From assembly GCF_001598495.1 (NCBI RefSeq), contig NZ_BCZB01000016.1, forward strand, positions 1 through 64,000: a DNA stretch of 64,000 nt, read 5' to 3'. Below are positions 48,666 to 58,092 of this stretch, in pieces. A program made the position numbers and the translations under genes. The notes under the pieces were generated by a model. The model worked only from the letters and a program-made list of their open reading frames with translations, was not told the origin of the DNA and did not search any database. Position 1 is the first letter of the stretch. Every line of letters begins with the position of its first letter. The DNA comes from Neokomagataea thailandica NBRC 106555. GTDB lineage: Bacteria; Pseudomonadota; Alphaproteobacteria; Acetobacterales; Acetobacteraceae.

Positions 48666-50531
48666 ATGAGTGATGCGTCTGGTCATGTTGAAAAGCGCGC
48701 TTTTAGCGCAGAAGTTGGGCGTTTGCTCGATTTGGTTGTGCACTCCCTGTATTCAGATCGGGAGATTTTTCTTCGTGAACTGGTCGCTAATGCTGCGGAT
48801 GCGACGGATAAGCGCCGCTTTGAAGCATTAACGAACGCCTCTTTGGCACTGCCGGAGAATGCATCTATCCGCATCGCTCCGGATAAAGACGCTAAGCGTC
48901 TGGTGATTGCTGATGATGGTATAGGTATGTCACATGATGAGCTTGCTGAAAATTTAGGGACGATTGCACGTTCAGGTACACGCCAATTTGGTGAAAAGCT
49001 GAGTGAAGCGAAACCAGAAGAACGCCCGAGCCTGATTGGTCAGTTCGGCGTTGGTTTCTACGCGGCGTTCATGGTGGCTGATCATGTGAATGTGACGTCG
49101 CGTAAGGCAGGCTCTGATGAGGCATGGACGTGGTCATCAGACGGTAAGGGTGATTTCACACTTGCACCTGCAACGCGCTCTACGCCGGGCACAGAAATTG
49201 AGTTGTCCTTTAAGGATGACGCTGTTGAGTTCCTTGATCCATTCCGCCTTCGTTCGATTATTCGTAAATGGGCAGATCACATCTCATGGCCGATTACGTT
49301 GCAAGAAATCAACGAAGACGGTACGAGCGAAGAGAAGCCTGCGAACGAAGGGACTGCGATTTGGCGTAAGCCAAAATCAGAGATCACCTCTGAGCAATAT
49401 ACGGAGTTTTACCGTCACGTTGCCCGTGCGTTTGATGAGCCTTATGTAACACTGCATTGGAGTGCAGAAGGCACGACAGAATTTACGTCGCTGCTGTTCA
49501 TTCCAGGTGCGCGTCCGTTCGATTTTATGGAGCAATCACGCGAGAGTCGTGTGCATCTTCATGTTCGCCGTATGTTCATTACGGATGAAGCAGAGTTGTT
49601 GCCAAATTGGATGCGTTTTGTTCAGGGCGTTGTTGATACAGAAGACCTGCCACTGAACGTATCGCGTGAAATGCTTCAGGCAACGCCGACGTTGCAACGT
49701 ATCCGTAAGGCTGTGACCAAGCGCGTTCTGAACGAAATTCAGAAGCGTGCAAAAGATGCAGCACCAGAATTTAATACGTTCTGGGAAAACTTTGGCCCGG
49801 TTGTAAAAGAAGGTCTTTGGGAAGATGCGGAATATCGTCAAGAAATTGCGAAATTCGCTCGTTTCCACTCAACGCATAATGACGAACTAACAACACTGGA
49901 TGCGTATATTGAACGCATGAAGGATGGTCAGGACGTTATTTACTACCTGACTGGTGATAACCTTGATGCGCTGCGTAGCTCAGCACAGTTGGAAGGTTTT
50001 CGTGCTCGTGGTTTAGAAGTTCTGTTGTTGGCTGATCCGGTTGATGCTTTCTGGCCGGAGCGTTTGCACGCCTTCAATGATAAGGCATTGCGTTCTGTCG
50101 TGCAGTCTCATGGTGACTTGGAAAAGTTTGAGACTACCGAGGATGAAGGTGAGAGCCCAGCGGATTTGGACAAACTTCTTCCTGCATTGCGTGAGGCTCT
50201 AGGGGATGCCGTTAAGGACGTGCGTGGCACGGTGCGCCTGACGGGGAGTGCTGTGGTGATGACATTTGAAGGTGGCCCAGACTTGGCGATGCAGCGTTTG
50301 ATGCGTCGTTCCGGTCAAGGTATGCCGGAGATGCCACCTGTGCTGGAAATTAACCCTCGCCATGCTTTGATTCGTACTTTGGCAGAGCGTGCGGAACGTG
50401 ATGCTGATATTTCAGAATATGCTCATATTCTGCTGGATCTTGCACGTGTGCAGGAAGGGGAAGCCGTGCCTGACCCAAGTGGGTTTGCGCGTCGTTTGTC
50501 CGGTGTTTTGGCGCAAGGTGGAGCAGTATAA
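48666..50531 (+). CDS. htpG: Molecular chaperone HtpG (Hsp90 family)
   Basis: 621 residues from the ATG at 48666, after the strong AAGGAGG (48652-48658); the frame extends upstream to 48594 without support. ATP-binding motifs: [21 protein letters not shown], and [15 protein letters not shown]. Middle and C-terminal dimerisation domains follow. It assists late protein folding under stress. A terminator follows. It sits between flagellar and glycosyltransferase-like genes but is not an obvious part of that group. Confidence 0.95.
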   Translation: MSDASGHVEKRAFSAEVGRLLDLVVHSLYSDREIFLRELVANAADATDKRRFEALTNASLALPENASIRIAPDKDAKRLVIADDGIGMSHDELAENLGTIARSGTRQFGEKLSEAKPEERPSLIGQFGVGFYAAFMVADHVNVTSRKAGSDEAWTWSSDGKGDFTLAPATRSTPGTEIELSFKDDAVEFLDPFRLRSIIRKWADHISWPITLQEINEDGTSEEKPANEGTAIWRKPKSEITSEQYTEFYRHVARAFDEPYVTLHWSAEGTTEFTSLLFIPGARPFDFMEQSRESRVHLHVRRMFITDEAELLPNWMRFVQGVVDTEDLPLNVSREMLQATPTLQRIRKAVTKRVLNEIQKRAKDAAPEFNTFWENFGPVVKEGLWEDAEYRQEIAKFARFHSTHNDELTTLDAYIERMKDGQDVIYYLTGDNLDALRSSAQLEGFRARGLEVLLLADPVDAFWPERLHAFNDKALRSVVQSHGDLEKFETTEDEGESPADLDKLLPALREALGDAVKDVRGTVRLTGSAVVMTFEGGPDLAMQRLMRRSGQGMPEMPPVLEINPRHALIRTLAERAERDADISEYAHILLDLARVQEGEAVPDPSGFARRLSGVLAQGGAV

Positions 50532-50548
50532 GTTTCATGAATGCGTAG

Positions 50549-50578
50549 GTGCTGAGTGTAAAAGCTTAGCACTTTGTT
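50549..50578 (+). terminator. Terminator after htpG
   Basis: GTGCTGAG (50549-50556) pairs with CTTAGCAC (50565-50572), with one G-T pair, followed by TTTGTT. Confidence 0.7.
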
Positions 50579-50615
50579 AGTGCTCTTTCGGCCATGCTTT
50601 CCTGAGGAGGAAGGC

Positions 50616-52103
50616 ATGGCCGAAATTGTAATGAGTTCAGTCTTTTTAGACAATATTCAGGCGGCTTTCGCAGCAGGGCAGCGTGGTGAACCGCAGAATG
50701 CTCTGTGTCATCTACACATTGCTCTTGAGCAGATGCCAGAGACGGCACGCGCAGCTTTTTTGGTCGCTGGTGTGTATGAGCACTGCGCGGCATGGCGAGA
50801 GGCGGCGAAGTATTACGTAAAATCGTTGCAATATGATGTGACAGACTTGCGGGTGTGGCATCGCCTTGGGGTTGTACGGTTGGCTTATGATGACTTTGAG
50901 GGGGCGCTCGCGGCTTTACGTTACGTATGCGCAGCAGCACCACGAGAAGGGCATTATGCCGTTGATTACAGTATGGCGCTTGCACGTGTGGGGCAGTTTG
51001 AGGAAGCGCTGCAAGCAGCTGAGCACGCTTTGGTGCTCAATCCAGATGATGTGTTCGCCCTTAATAATGCGGGTCATGCATTGCAAAGCCTCAACCAATC
51101 ACAACGAGCTTTGGCGTATTATGATCGCGCTGTGGCGCTGGCGCCGGAACAGCCGTGTGTTCGTTTTGGCCGAGCGACGGCTTTGTTGAAATCAGGTGAT
51201 TTCCAACAGGGGTGGCGAGAGTATGAGTGGCGCTGGAAGGATTGCCAAAACGTTAGAACGGACGTGATGGCCCCTGTATGGGAAGGGGAGTCTTTAGTAG
51301 AGAAAACGATCCTTGTGCATCATGAGCAAGGCTATGGTGATAGTTTACAGTTTCTACGGTTGATTCCGCTTTTAGCACAGACTGGCGCATGTATCATTTT
51401 ACAGGTACCGCCAGCATTGTTCCGTTTAGCTGAGTTGGTGGAGGGTGTTGCGGATGTCTGTGCGATACTTGACCCGGGGCAGCATGTAGATGTGCATTGT
51501 CCTTTGCTTAGCTTGCCTGCTCGTATGGTGTCTGCGCCTGTAGAGAACTCCAAACTGCCTTACTTGAAGCTGAAAGCAGAAGATAATCTTGTAAAATCGG
51601 TGGTCCCATACCGGAAGCTTGTTGTGGGGCTAGTTTGGGCCGGAGATCCGCGGCCGCACGATACGAAGGCGCGGCAGACGGATTATAGGCGCAGCCTTTC
51701 CTTGGATATTTTGGCACCGTTATTTGCTTTTGATTCGGTGGAATATGTGAGTTTTCAAATGGGAGAAGCGCGCCATCAACGTCTAAAATACGCCCATTTT
51801 TTAGCAGATGGCACGGAAGGTATTACGGATTTTTATGAGACGGCCAGGCGTTTATCAGGGGTAGATCTTTTGATTACGGTGGATACGTCTATCGCTCATC
51901 TTATGGGAGGGCTTGGGCGGCCTGTATGGCTGTTATCGCGCTATGATGCCTGTTGGCGTTGGGGGGAGTGTGGTGAGGAGACGGAATGGTATCCGTCGAT
52001 GCGTATTTTTAGACAAGCTAAGCCGGGGGAGTGGGCTCAGCCTGTGCAGGATGTTGTGCGGAGTTTACACGAAATGGTGCGGTTAAAAGCGGCGGTAGAG
52101 TAG
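50616..52103 (+). CDS. TPR protein with glycosyltransferase-like C-terminus
   Basis: 495 residues from the ATG at 50616, after GAGGAGGAAGG; the longer frame from 50574 lacks support. Residues about 30-190 form tetratricopeptide repeats (e.g. FALNNAGHALQSLNQSQRALAYYDRAVAL). The C-terminal part has HHEQGYGDSLQFLRLIPLL and VDLLITVDTSIAHLMGGLGRPVWLL, the signature of proteins related to heptosyl/O-GlcNAc transferases. Such genes often lie near flagellar genes and may glycosylate flagellin; that role is inferred. Its last 21 bp overlap the end of pqqE on the other strand. Confidence 0.82.
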   Translation: MAEIVMSSVFLDNIQAAFAAGQRGEPQNALCHLHIALEQMPETARAAFLVAGVYEHCAAWREAAKYYVKSLQYDVTDLRVWHRLGVVRLAYDDFEGALAALRYVCAAAPREGHYAVDYSMALARVGQFEEALQAAEHALVLNPDDVFALNNAGHALQSLNQSQRALAYYDRAVALAPEQPCVRFGRATALLKSGDFQQGWREYEWRWKDCQNVRTDVMAPVWEGESLVEKTILVHHEQGYGDSLQFLRLIPLLAQTGACIILQVPPALFRLAELVEGVADVCAILDPGQHVDVHCPLLSLPARMVSAPVENSKLPYLKLKAEDNLVKSVVPYRKLVVGLVWAGDPRPHDTKARQTDYRRSLSLDILAPLFAFDSVEYVSFQMGEARHQRLKYAHFLADGTEGITDFYETARRLSGVDLLITVDTSIAHLMGGLGRPVWLLSRYDACWRWGECGEETEWYPSMRIFRQAKPGEWAQPVQDVVRSLHEMVRLKAAVE

Positions 52104-53153
52104 ATCTGTTGGGTTTTTACCGGCTTCTTTAAGGGCCTGATCCACCGTATGGTGCAGGGGAGATTTGGAGCAAATAGGGTCCGTATTGGCGGCATTACCT
52201 GTGAGGGCGAGAGCCTGACAACGGCAGCCTCCCCAATCTTCTTCTTTCTTCGGGCATGAGCGGCAAGGTTCTGGCATCCAATCCGTGCCACGGAAGAGAT
52301 TAAACAATTCAGAATCGAACCAAATCTCATTTAGAGATGTGTCTTCTACATTAGGGAAGGCAACATTTGGAATAATTTCAGCAGCATGGCAGGGCAGAAC
52401 GCGCCCGCTAGGCGTGATGTTTATGAAACGCCGTCCCCAGCCATCCATGCAGGGTTTGGGGGTTTCTGCGTGATAATCTGGGGTGACATAATCAATGGCT
52501 AAGCCACCCTTGCGTTGTTCATCTTCAACAAAGCGCGTGGCATCGTTCAACTGCTCACGGCTGGGTAGGAGAGCAGAACGATTTTTGAGGCCCCATCCGT
52601 AATATTGTGTGTGTGCAATTTCGACGCGCTGGGCTTTCAGGTCACGAGCAAGGGTAAACATGTCCGGGATGCGTGCGATATTTTCACGGTGCACAACAAA
52701 ATTGAGGGTGAGAGGAATGCCTAGTTCGTTAATGAGCCGTGCAGCCTCTAATTTGCGGGGTTGAGCATTTTTCAGGCCGCCAATGCGCTCTGCGCCTTCA
52801 TTGGTGACGTCTTGGAACGAGAGTTGGATATGGTCCAAACCCGCATCGTCAAGGGCTGCTAATGTGTCTTTATTGAGTAAAATGCCAGACGTTATGAGAT
52901 TGGTATACAGGTTGAGAGAGCGAGCATGGCGGATAAGCTGTGGCAGATCCGGACGGGCCATGGGCTCCCCGCCGGAGAAGTGCACTTGTAAAATGCCCAT
53001 TTCAGCAGCTTGATCGAGTGTTTTGAGCCAACCTTCCGTGCTCATTTCGGCTGCACGGCGCTCTAACTGGAGCGGATTGGAGCAATAAACGCAGGCAAGG
53101 GGGCAGCGATGTGTCAGCTCAGCCAGAAGGCTCATAGGGGCTGCAATGGTCAC
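52083..53153 (-). CDS. pqqE: PQQ biosynthesis radical SAM enzyme PqqE
   Basis: 356 residues. It links the glutamate and tyrosine side chains of PqqA using SAM and iron-sulfur clusters. The cluster motif CPLACVYC (C-x3-C-x2-C) and GGEP are at the N-terminus; the SPASM region has CHAAE and MPEPCRSCPKKEEDWGGCRCQ with the auxiliary cluster cysteines. Its ATG overlaps the pqqD stop by four bases. Its end overlaps the convergent TPR gene by 21 bp. Confidence 0.96.
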   Translation of the reverse strand: MTIAAPMSLLAELTHRCPLACVYCSNPLQLERRAAEMSTEGWLKTLDQAAEMGILQVHFSGGEPMARPDLPQLIRHARSLNLYTNLITSGILLNKDTLAALDDAGLDHIQLSFQDVTNEGAERIGGLKNAQPRKLEAARLINELGIPLTLNFVVHRENIARIPDMFTLARDLKAQRVEIAHTQYYGWGLKNRSALLPSREQLNDATRFVEDEQRKGGLAIDYVTPDYHAETPKPCMDGWGRRFINITPSGRVLPCHAAEIIPNVAFPNVEDTSLNEIWFDSELFNLFRGTDWMPEPCRSCPKKEEDWGGCRCQALALTGNAANTDPICSKSPLHHTVDQALKEAGKNPTDLLYRRF

Positions 53154-53440
53154 GCCCGCAATGCTCTTTTTTCCGTCAAATCATTCAAGAGCGTAAGGAC
53201 ATCGTTGGTGATGAGGTCGCGGGGAGCATCATAACGTACGCTGAGCGTATCAATTATGGTCGCAATACTACGCTCTCCATCGACTAAACGGAGAATTTCA
53301 GGCGCGGCACCTTCGAGGATTAATGCTTTTTCAGGTGCTTGAATGAGCCATAAGTCACGTACTTTATCGTGTTGTAGGCGGTACCCGCGTGCGAGAGATG
53401 GGACGCGCGTTTGCGCGTCCTGTGGTGGTGGTGTGGTCAT
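53150..53440 (-). CDS. pqqD: PqqA-binding chaperone PqqD
   Basis: 96 residues. PqqD binds the PqqA peptide and presents it to PqqE. Features: SLARGYRLQHDKVRDLWLIQAPEKAL, LRLVDGERSIATIIDTL, and a winged-helix-like fold. Four-base overlaps with pqqC and pqqE indicate coupled translation. Confidence 0.93.
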   Translation of the reverse strand: MTTPPPQDAQTRVPSLARGYRLQHDKVRDLWLIQAPEKALILEGAAPEILRLVDGERSIATIIDTLSVRYDAPRDLITNDVLTLLNDLTEKRALRA

Positions 53441-54171
53441 GGAATAAAGGCACCAGGAGGAATGTTGCCGTTAATATAGGCATGATCGAGGGCGTCGAGC
53501 ATGGTCCAGAGGACAGAGCATTTGAACTCAAGAGCTGCCAGAACGGCTTCTTGCTGTTCAATGGTTTTTGCGTGTTCACGGACATAGGCGAGTGCGAAGT
53601 CTGAATCACGTGGTGCTTGGGTCAGGCGTGGGGTGAAGTAAGCGAGTGTATCGTGGGAAATGAAGTCGTAATGCTGGAGCATTCCCGAGACGCGTTCGCT
53701 GATGATGGTCGGCGAGAAGAGTTCTGTGAGAGATGACGCAATGGCTTCCAGAATGGAGCGGTCCCGTACAAAGTGGATATAGGCTTCGACGGAGAAGCGC
53801 GTGGCCGGAAGTAGGCCTTTCAAGCTTTCCACATAGTGCCGGTCAAGGCCGAGGCCGTCTGTCAGAACGAGCCAGCGGGCAACGCCTCCGGTGCCGGGTT
53901 CGGTGCCGTCATGATCTTCAATACGGCGGCGCCATTCACGCCGTAATTCGGTGGTTGGCAGACGTGCGAGAAGTGTCGCGTCTTTTGCGGGGATGCTTGC
54001 CTGATAATAATAGCGGTTAAGAGCCCATGCTTGCACTTGCTCTTTGTTGAGCAAGCCATCGTGTAATTTACGGTGGAAAGGGTGCTTGTTGTGGTAGCGC
54101 TCAGCGCCGATTTGGCGCAGGCGGTCTTCAAGCTGGTCTGGTGTCAGGCTGGCCGTGAGGGGGGCGGTCAT
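53437..54171 (-). CDS. pqqC: Pyrroloquinoline-quinone synthase PqqC
   Basis: 244 residues from the ATG at 54171, which overlaps the pqqB stop by four bases; a longer frame to 54216 lies inside pqqB. It performs the final ring closure and oxidation without a cofactor. Visible are YHNKHPFHRKLHDGLL, AWALNRYYYQASIPAKDA, the active-site helix HYVESLKGLLPATRFSVEAYIHFVRD and HYDFISHDTLAYFTPRL. Confidence 0.95.
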   Translation of the reverse strand: MTAPLTASLTPDQLEDRLRQIGAERYHNKHPFHRKLHDGLLNKEQVQAWALNRYYYQASIPAKDATLLARLPTTELRREWRRRIEDHDGTEPGTGGVARWLVLTDGLGLDRHYVESLKGLLPATRFSVEAYIHFVRDRSILEAIASSLTELFSPTIISERVSGMLQHYDFISHDTLAYFTPRLTQAPRDSDFALAYVREHAKTIEQQEAVLAALEFKCSVLWTMLDALDHAYINGNIPPGAFIP

Positions 54172-55094
54172 GGGGTTTCCAATCTGAAGGTCATTCCGTC
54201 TGCAGCGATGGTCCAACCCGCTTGGGTTACGGCATCGCGCTCTGGGCTGTTGTCCAGCAGGATGGGATTTGAGTTATTGATATGGATCAGCACTTTTTGA
54301 GGTTTTGCGCAGTCTTTGAAGCTTGCCATTGGTCCGTCCGGGTCAGCGACGGAAACATGGCCCATGCGTTTCCCTGTTTTTGGACTTAATCCTGCGCGGA
54401 TCATTTCATCATTGCGCCATAATGTGCCATCAAACAGGAGCAGGTCTGCTTGCTCCGCGCGGTGTATAATATCGGCTGTGATATCAGCACATCCGGGGAT
54501 GAAGAGCAGGGTCTGTGTACCATCAGAGACACTTAGCCCAAGCGTTTCATCGGGGCGTGAGCCTTCAGCTTCGGCGTAGAGAGGTGCTTTGCCTGGTACG
54601 GCAAAAGCGGTGAGTGTCAGGCCGCTCTCACTGCCATCTTTGTGGTGTAGCGGGCAGGGTTCATCAAGCTGTAGAGCAATGCGCGGCACGATGGCGGGGT
54701 CAAGAGCGCCAAAAATAGGGTTGGCGTTGAGTTGCTCCAAGGTCGAGGTGCTGGCCATGAGCGAAAATGGTTCACGCTCACGCAAGGTGAGGAGGCCTGT
54801 AATCGCGTCAATTTCGCCGCATGTGAGAATAACAGATTGAATTGGTGTGTGACGAAATTGCCCGTCTTGCTCAGGTGCGGGGTGCAGAGCAGGATTTTCG
54901 TTGATTTGCTGTCGTATGTCAGGCGCGGCATTAAAGAGAAACCAACGTTTGCCATCACCACTAACGGCAACAGAGGCCTGTGTGCGTGGGGATGTCCCAT
55001 TGTGTTGGCGTGCTGCAATACAACCGGGTGCAGCCGAATTCCATTGAGGAAAGCCGCCGCCAGCTCCCGAACCGAGGACGAGGAGATCAATCAT
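54168..55094 (-). CDS. pqqB: PQQ biosynthesis protein PqqB
   Basis: 308 residues of the metallo-beta-lactamase fold. Proposed to oxidise the tyrosine-derived part of the PQQ precursor. Features: LGSGAGGGFPQWNSAAPGC, and IQSVILTCGEIDAITGLLTLRE. The usual HxHxDH motif is partly altered (TCGEID), which is common for PqqB. It follows pqqA after a gap containing a hairpin. Confidence 0.95.
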   Translation of the reverse strand: MIDLLVLGSGAGGGFPQWNSAAPGCIAARQHNGTSPRTQASVAVSGDGKRWFLFNAAPDIRQQINENPALHPAPEQDGQFRHTPIQSVILTCGEIDAITGLLTLREREPFSLMASTSTLEQLNANPIFGALDPAIVPRIALQLDEPCPLHHKDGSESGLTLTAFAVPGKAPLYAEAEGSRPDETLGLSVSDGTQTLLFIPGCADITADIIHRAEQADLLLFDGTLWRNDEMIRAGLSPKTGKRMGHVSVADPDGPMASFKDCAKPQKVLIHINNSNPILLDNSPERDAVTQAGWTIAADGMTFRLETP

Positions 55095-55164
55095 AAGATA
55101 ATGGCCGCTGCAAAAGGTGACATCACCTATACCGCATGCCGTGCTTGGTGTGTGCCGTCAACAT

Positions 55165-55196
55165 AACCGGCTCCTTCTATCCAGAAAGAACCGGTT
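55165..55196 (-). promoter_or_regulatory. Hairpin between pqqA and pqqB
   Basis: On the minus strand AACCGG and CCGGTT close a stem extended inside by CTTTCT/AGAAGG around a short loop. It is 14 bp downstream of pqqA and is not followed by a U-run in that direction, so it could be an mRNA stabiliser or partial attenuator that raises pqqA relative to pqqBCDE. The role is inferred. Confidence 0.55.
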
Positions 55197-55210
55197 TTTC
55201 TGCGAAAACC

Positions 55211-55291
55211 TTACTTGGTTTTGCCGCAGACATAAGAGTTGATTTCTGCGCCCAGTGGGATTTCGGTAACTTTAGGTGTGTTCCAAGCCAT
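55211..55291 (-). CDS. pqqA: PQQ precursor peptide PqqA
   Basis: 26 residues. It starts MAWNTPKVTEIPL and ends SYVCGKTK; the cross-linked pair is E16 and Y20 (E-x3-Y), from which PQQ is built by PqqE, PqqB and PqqC. Length and residues match known Gluconobacter-type PqqA closely. A ribosome-site-like AGGAATGG lies upstream. It is the first gene of pqqABCDE and has the operon promoter region, shared with the divergent transporter gene. Confidence 0.96.
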   Translation of the reverse strand: MAWNTPKVTEIPLGAEINSYVCGKTK

Positions 55292-55457
55292 GATGTGTTC
55301 CATTCCTGTCATGGGAAAAGAGAGAATGCACTCCCGATATGTGGGCAGAATGTCTGTTCTTGGGGGGGGAGTTCAAGAGTAATTTTGTATAGAACACAAA
55401 AACGTGTAGTCGCTTAGATGGTTCTTTTCGATTAATTTGCTCATCTTTAGGCACTCT
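55292..55457. promoter_or_regulatory. Divergent upstream region of pqqA and the AI-2E gene
   Basis: A 166-bp gap. On the minus strand a TATACAAA-like -10 candidate is near 55386-55393. A run of eight G (55362-55369) lies in the presumed pqqA leader. No repeat or known operator was recognised. Confidence 0.4.
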
Positions 55458-56747
55458 ATGTCAGGCTCTAAGACTGAAAAAATGCTCAACGGGTCACAAC
55501 AAGGTGCTGAAACCGCCGGAAGCGCGCCGGGCAAAACCACCGCTAAACCGAGAAAAAAGCCATCTTTTCGTTGGGATGGTGATGATGCGTCTTTGCCGCA
55601 TTATACCTTGCCGGAGAGTGCGTGGCGTAAGCACATTAATGTCCGGGATATGTGCTTAATTGTCTTGGCCGTTCTTGCGGTATTTTATTCTTTATATTTT
55701 ACGGCACCGATTCTTTTGCCGTTTGTGTTTGCTGTTGTGTTGAATCTGCTCATGTTGGCACCGATGCGTTTCATGACACAAAAACTTCATTTTCCACGAC
55801 ATTTAGCCGCTTTATTGTTGATTGTTGCGATGTTTGGGATTGTTGGTGGTATTGCGACGACAATTTCCGTGCCCGCCGCAGGGTGGTTGTCGCGTGTGCC
55901 ACAAGCCTTGCCTGCCTTGCAGCAGAAAATGGCCCTCTTACGCGGGCCAATTGATGCATTGCAGTCTGATTATGTGCGGTTATCAGCGCTGTTTAATGGG
56001 CATCATGTTGTGCGTGCTTTGCATGCTAATTCATCATTGGGTGGTGATGGCGCTTTATCACGCTTTGGTTCATCCGTTTTGGCTGGCACGCGTGATTTTG
56101 CTGATGGATTTTTTTCCATGCTGCTGATGCTGTTTTTCCTGATGACGGAGGGTGACACGCTGTTGCGGCGGGTGGTCGAAATTATGCCGACTTTTGCAGA
56201 AAAGCGGCGTGTTGTGCAGATGGCTTTGCAGATTGAGCGTAATGTTTCCGTGTATCTGGTAACGGTTACCATTATGAATGTTTTGGTGGGCGTTTTGAAT
56301 GTTATTCAATGTTGGTTAACAGGTGTTCCTAATCCATTATTATGGGGGGTGCTTGCATTTTTATTGAATTATATACCCATTATTGGACCACTTACAGGAA
56401 TGGTGGTTTATTTTGTTGTAGGTCTGTTTAGTTTTTCATCTGTGGTTCATGCACTTATTCCGCCGTTGATTTATCTTTTTGTACATATTTTAGAAGGCGA
56501 AACGATTACGCCGATGCTGTTAGCGCGGCGCTTTACGTTAAACCCAGTATTTGTGGTTGGATCATTGTTATTTTGGGATTGGATGTGGGGTATCTCGGGG
56601 GCAATTTTGTCGGTGCCGATGCTTGCCGTCTTTAAGATCATTTGTGATCATATCGAGGTTCTTGCTCCTTTTGGGCATATTCTCGGCGGGCCTCCACGGC
56701 GCAGTTTGGGCAATACTTTGGCAGCGCAGTTGCAGCATGAGTCGTAA
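55458..56747 (+). CDS. AI-2E family transporter
   Basis: 429 residues from the ATG at 55458. The N-terminal 60 residues are charged and cytoplasmic; then about eight membrane helices follow in the PF01594 pattern, with GGIATTISVPAAGWLSRVPQALPALQQKM, LNYIPIIGPLTGMVVYFVVGLF, and FVVGSLLFWDWMWGISGAILSVPMLAVFKI. The family includes TqsA and Na+/H+ antiporters; the substrate is unknown. Confidence 0.87.
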   Translation: MSGSKTEKMLNGSQQGAETAGSAPGKTTAKPRKKPSFRWDGDDASLPHYTLPESAWRKHINVRDMCLIVLAVLAVFYSLYFTAPILLPFVFAVVLNLLMLAPMRFMTQKLHFPRHLAALLLIVAMFGIVGGIATTISVPAAGWLSRVPQALPALQQKMALLRGPIDALQSDYVRLSALFNGHHVVRALHANSSLGGDGALSRFGSSVLAGTRDFADGFFSMLLMLFFLMTEGDTLLRRVVEIMPTFAEKRRVVQMALQIERNVSVYLVTVTIMNVLVGVLNVIQCWLTGVPNPLLWGVLAFLLNYIPIIGPLTGMVVYFVVGLFSFSSVVHALIPPLIYLFVHILEGETITPMLLARRFTLNPVFVVGSLLFWDWMWGISGAILSVPMLAVFKIICDHIEVLAPFGHILGGPPRRSLGNTLAAQLQHES

Positions 56748-56910
56748 TATCGGCTGTAAAATAGGATGGCGTTCCGCAGAGAGGCTGGGCAGAGGTTCTG
56801 GCTTGGGGGACTGAGAGGGCTGTTTTCAGGGCGACAGTTTTCAGGCATGAAACAGGGCAATCATGATGCCGCCCTGTATTATGGGTGGCGAGCGTAACAA
56901 GGAGTTCCTT

Positions 56911-57537
56911 ATGACGCGCCCGTCTCGCCGTGGGGTTTGTTTTATTATTTCGGCGCCATCAGGTGCCGGAAAATCCACGATTGCCAATGCTCTACGCGCT
57001 TCCGAGCCTTCTTTGAAGCATTCTGTGTCGGTGACAACGCGTCAGCCACGCCCTGGGGAAGTAGAGGGCGTTCATTACCATTTTCGTGATTTAGAGACAT
57101 TTCGTTCCATGGCAGAAAATGGTGAACTGCTTGAATGGGCGGAAGTGTTTGGCCGTGGGTATGGGACGCCGCGTCAGCCAGTAGAAGAGGCTTTGGCTGC
57201 TGGTTACGATATGGTCTTTGATATTGATTGGCAGGGGCACCGCTTGATGCGTGCGGCTATGCCAGAGGATGTTGTTAGTTTGTTTGTCCTGCCGCCTTCT
57301 TTGGAAGAGTTGGAGCGGCGTTTGCACCGCCGTGCGTCAGATCATCCAGAAGAAATTGAAAAGCGGATGCGTGCTGCTTTGGACGAGATTTCGCATTGGT
57401 CTGAGTTTGATCATGTGATTGTTAATAATGAGCTGGATTCCGCGATTGGTCAGGCGCGTTCGGTTTTACAGGCAGCGCGACAGGTCACGCGCCGTCAGAC
57501 GGGGATTGCGGAAATGGTAAAAACATTTTCGCGTTAA
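56911..57537 (+). CDS. gmk: Guanylate kinase
   Basis: 208 residues from the ATG at 56911, after AAGGAG; the frame extends to 56863 without support. It phosphorylates GMP to GDP. P-loop SAPSGAGKST, GMP-binding SVSVTTRQPRPGEVEGVHYHF, and DIDWQGH are visible. A terminator follows. Confidence 0.95.
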   Translation: MTRPSRRGVCFIISAPSGAGKSTIANALRASEPSLKHSVSVTTRQPRPGEVEGVHYHFRDLETFRSMAENGELLEWAEVFGRGYGTPRQPVEEALAAGYDMVFDIDWQGHRLMRAAMPEDVVSLFVLPPSLEELERRLHRRASDHPEEIEKRMRAALDEISHWSEFDHVIVNNELDSAIGQARSVLQAARQVTRRQTGIAEMVKTFSR

Positions 57538-57547
57538 AGTGAGTCAT

Positions 57548-57579
57548 GGCGTTTACACTCATGTGTAGACGCCTTTTTT
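57548..57579 (+). terminator. Terminator after gmk
   Basis: GGCGTTTACAC (57548-57558) pairs with GTGTAGACGCC (57563-57573), with one G-T pair, over a TCAT loop, followed by six T. Beyond it, 57580-57966 shows a small AGGC/GCCT hairpin and no convincing gene; an open frame on the minus strand there runs into the tRNA and is discounted. Confidence 0.85.
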
Positions 57580-57966
57580 GTGGGCGGCTTGTGTGGGTTG
57601 GTGTCGTTGGTGAATTTTAAGAGCGGTGGACTGTCTGTCGTTGCTCTGCAAAAGCAGTGCGTTGCAGATGTGTGGTCGCTTGCTCAACAATGGTGAGCTT
57701 TTCACGAGGCGCTTACGGACGCTAAGGCGTTTGCCTAAGGAACGTGGCCTGATGGGCTGACAGCTTGAAAAGAAGTTGTATTTTTAGGGAGTCATGACAG
57801 TCATTTGTCGATAAATGGCTGGATGATTGTTTGTAAATCGTCTCTTGAGTGACGTGAAAGGCCTCTAGGGTCAAGGCCATTGTGTCGAAGTGGTCCTGCG
57901 TGCAGAGTGAACGCAATAAAAACCCGTGCGTATTTTCTGGGGAATGCTTTATTTTTTGGTATGTTC

Positions 57967-58041
57967 TGGCTGGGGCGGGAGGATTCGAACCTCCGCATGG
58001 CGGAATCAAAATCCGCTGCCTTACCGCTTGGCTACGCCCCA
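57967..58041 (-). tRNA. tRNA-Gln (anticodon UUG)
   Basis: On the minus strand a complete cloverleaf starts TGGGGCG and ends CGCCCCA-G-CCA. The anticodon loop TTTTGAT (TTG at 58007-58009) closes on GCGGA/TCCGC. The T loop GGTTCGAATCC is standard and CCA is encoded. Confidence 0.96.
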
Positions 58042-58092
58042 AGAACGAGAGCCTTTTAATCCAACTTTTGGGGGCGCGTAAACCCCCTTTTT

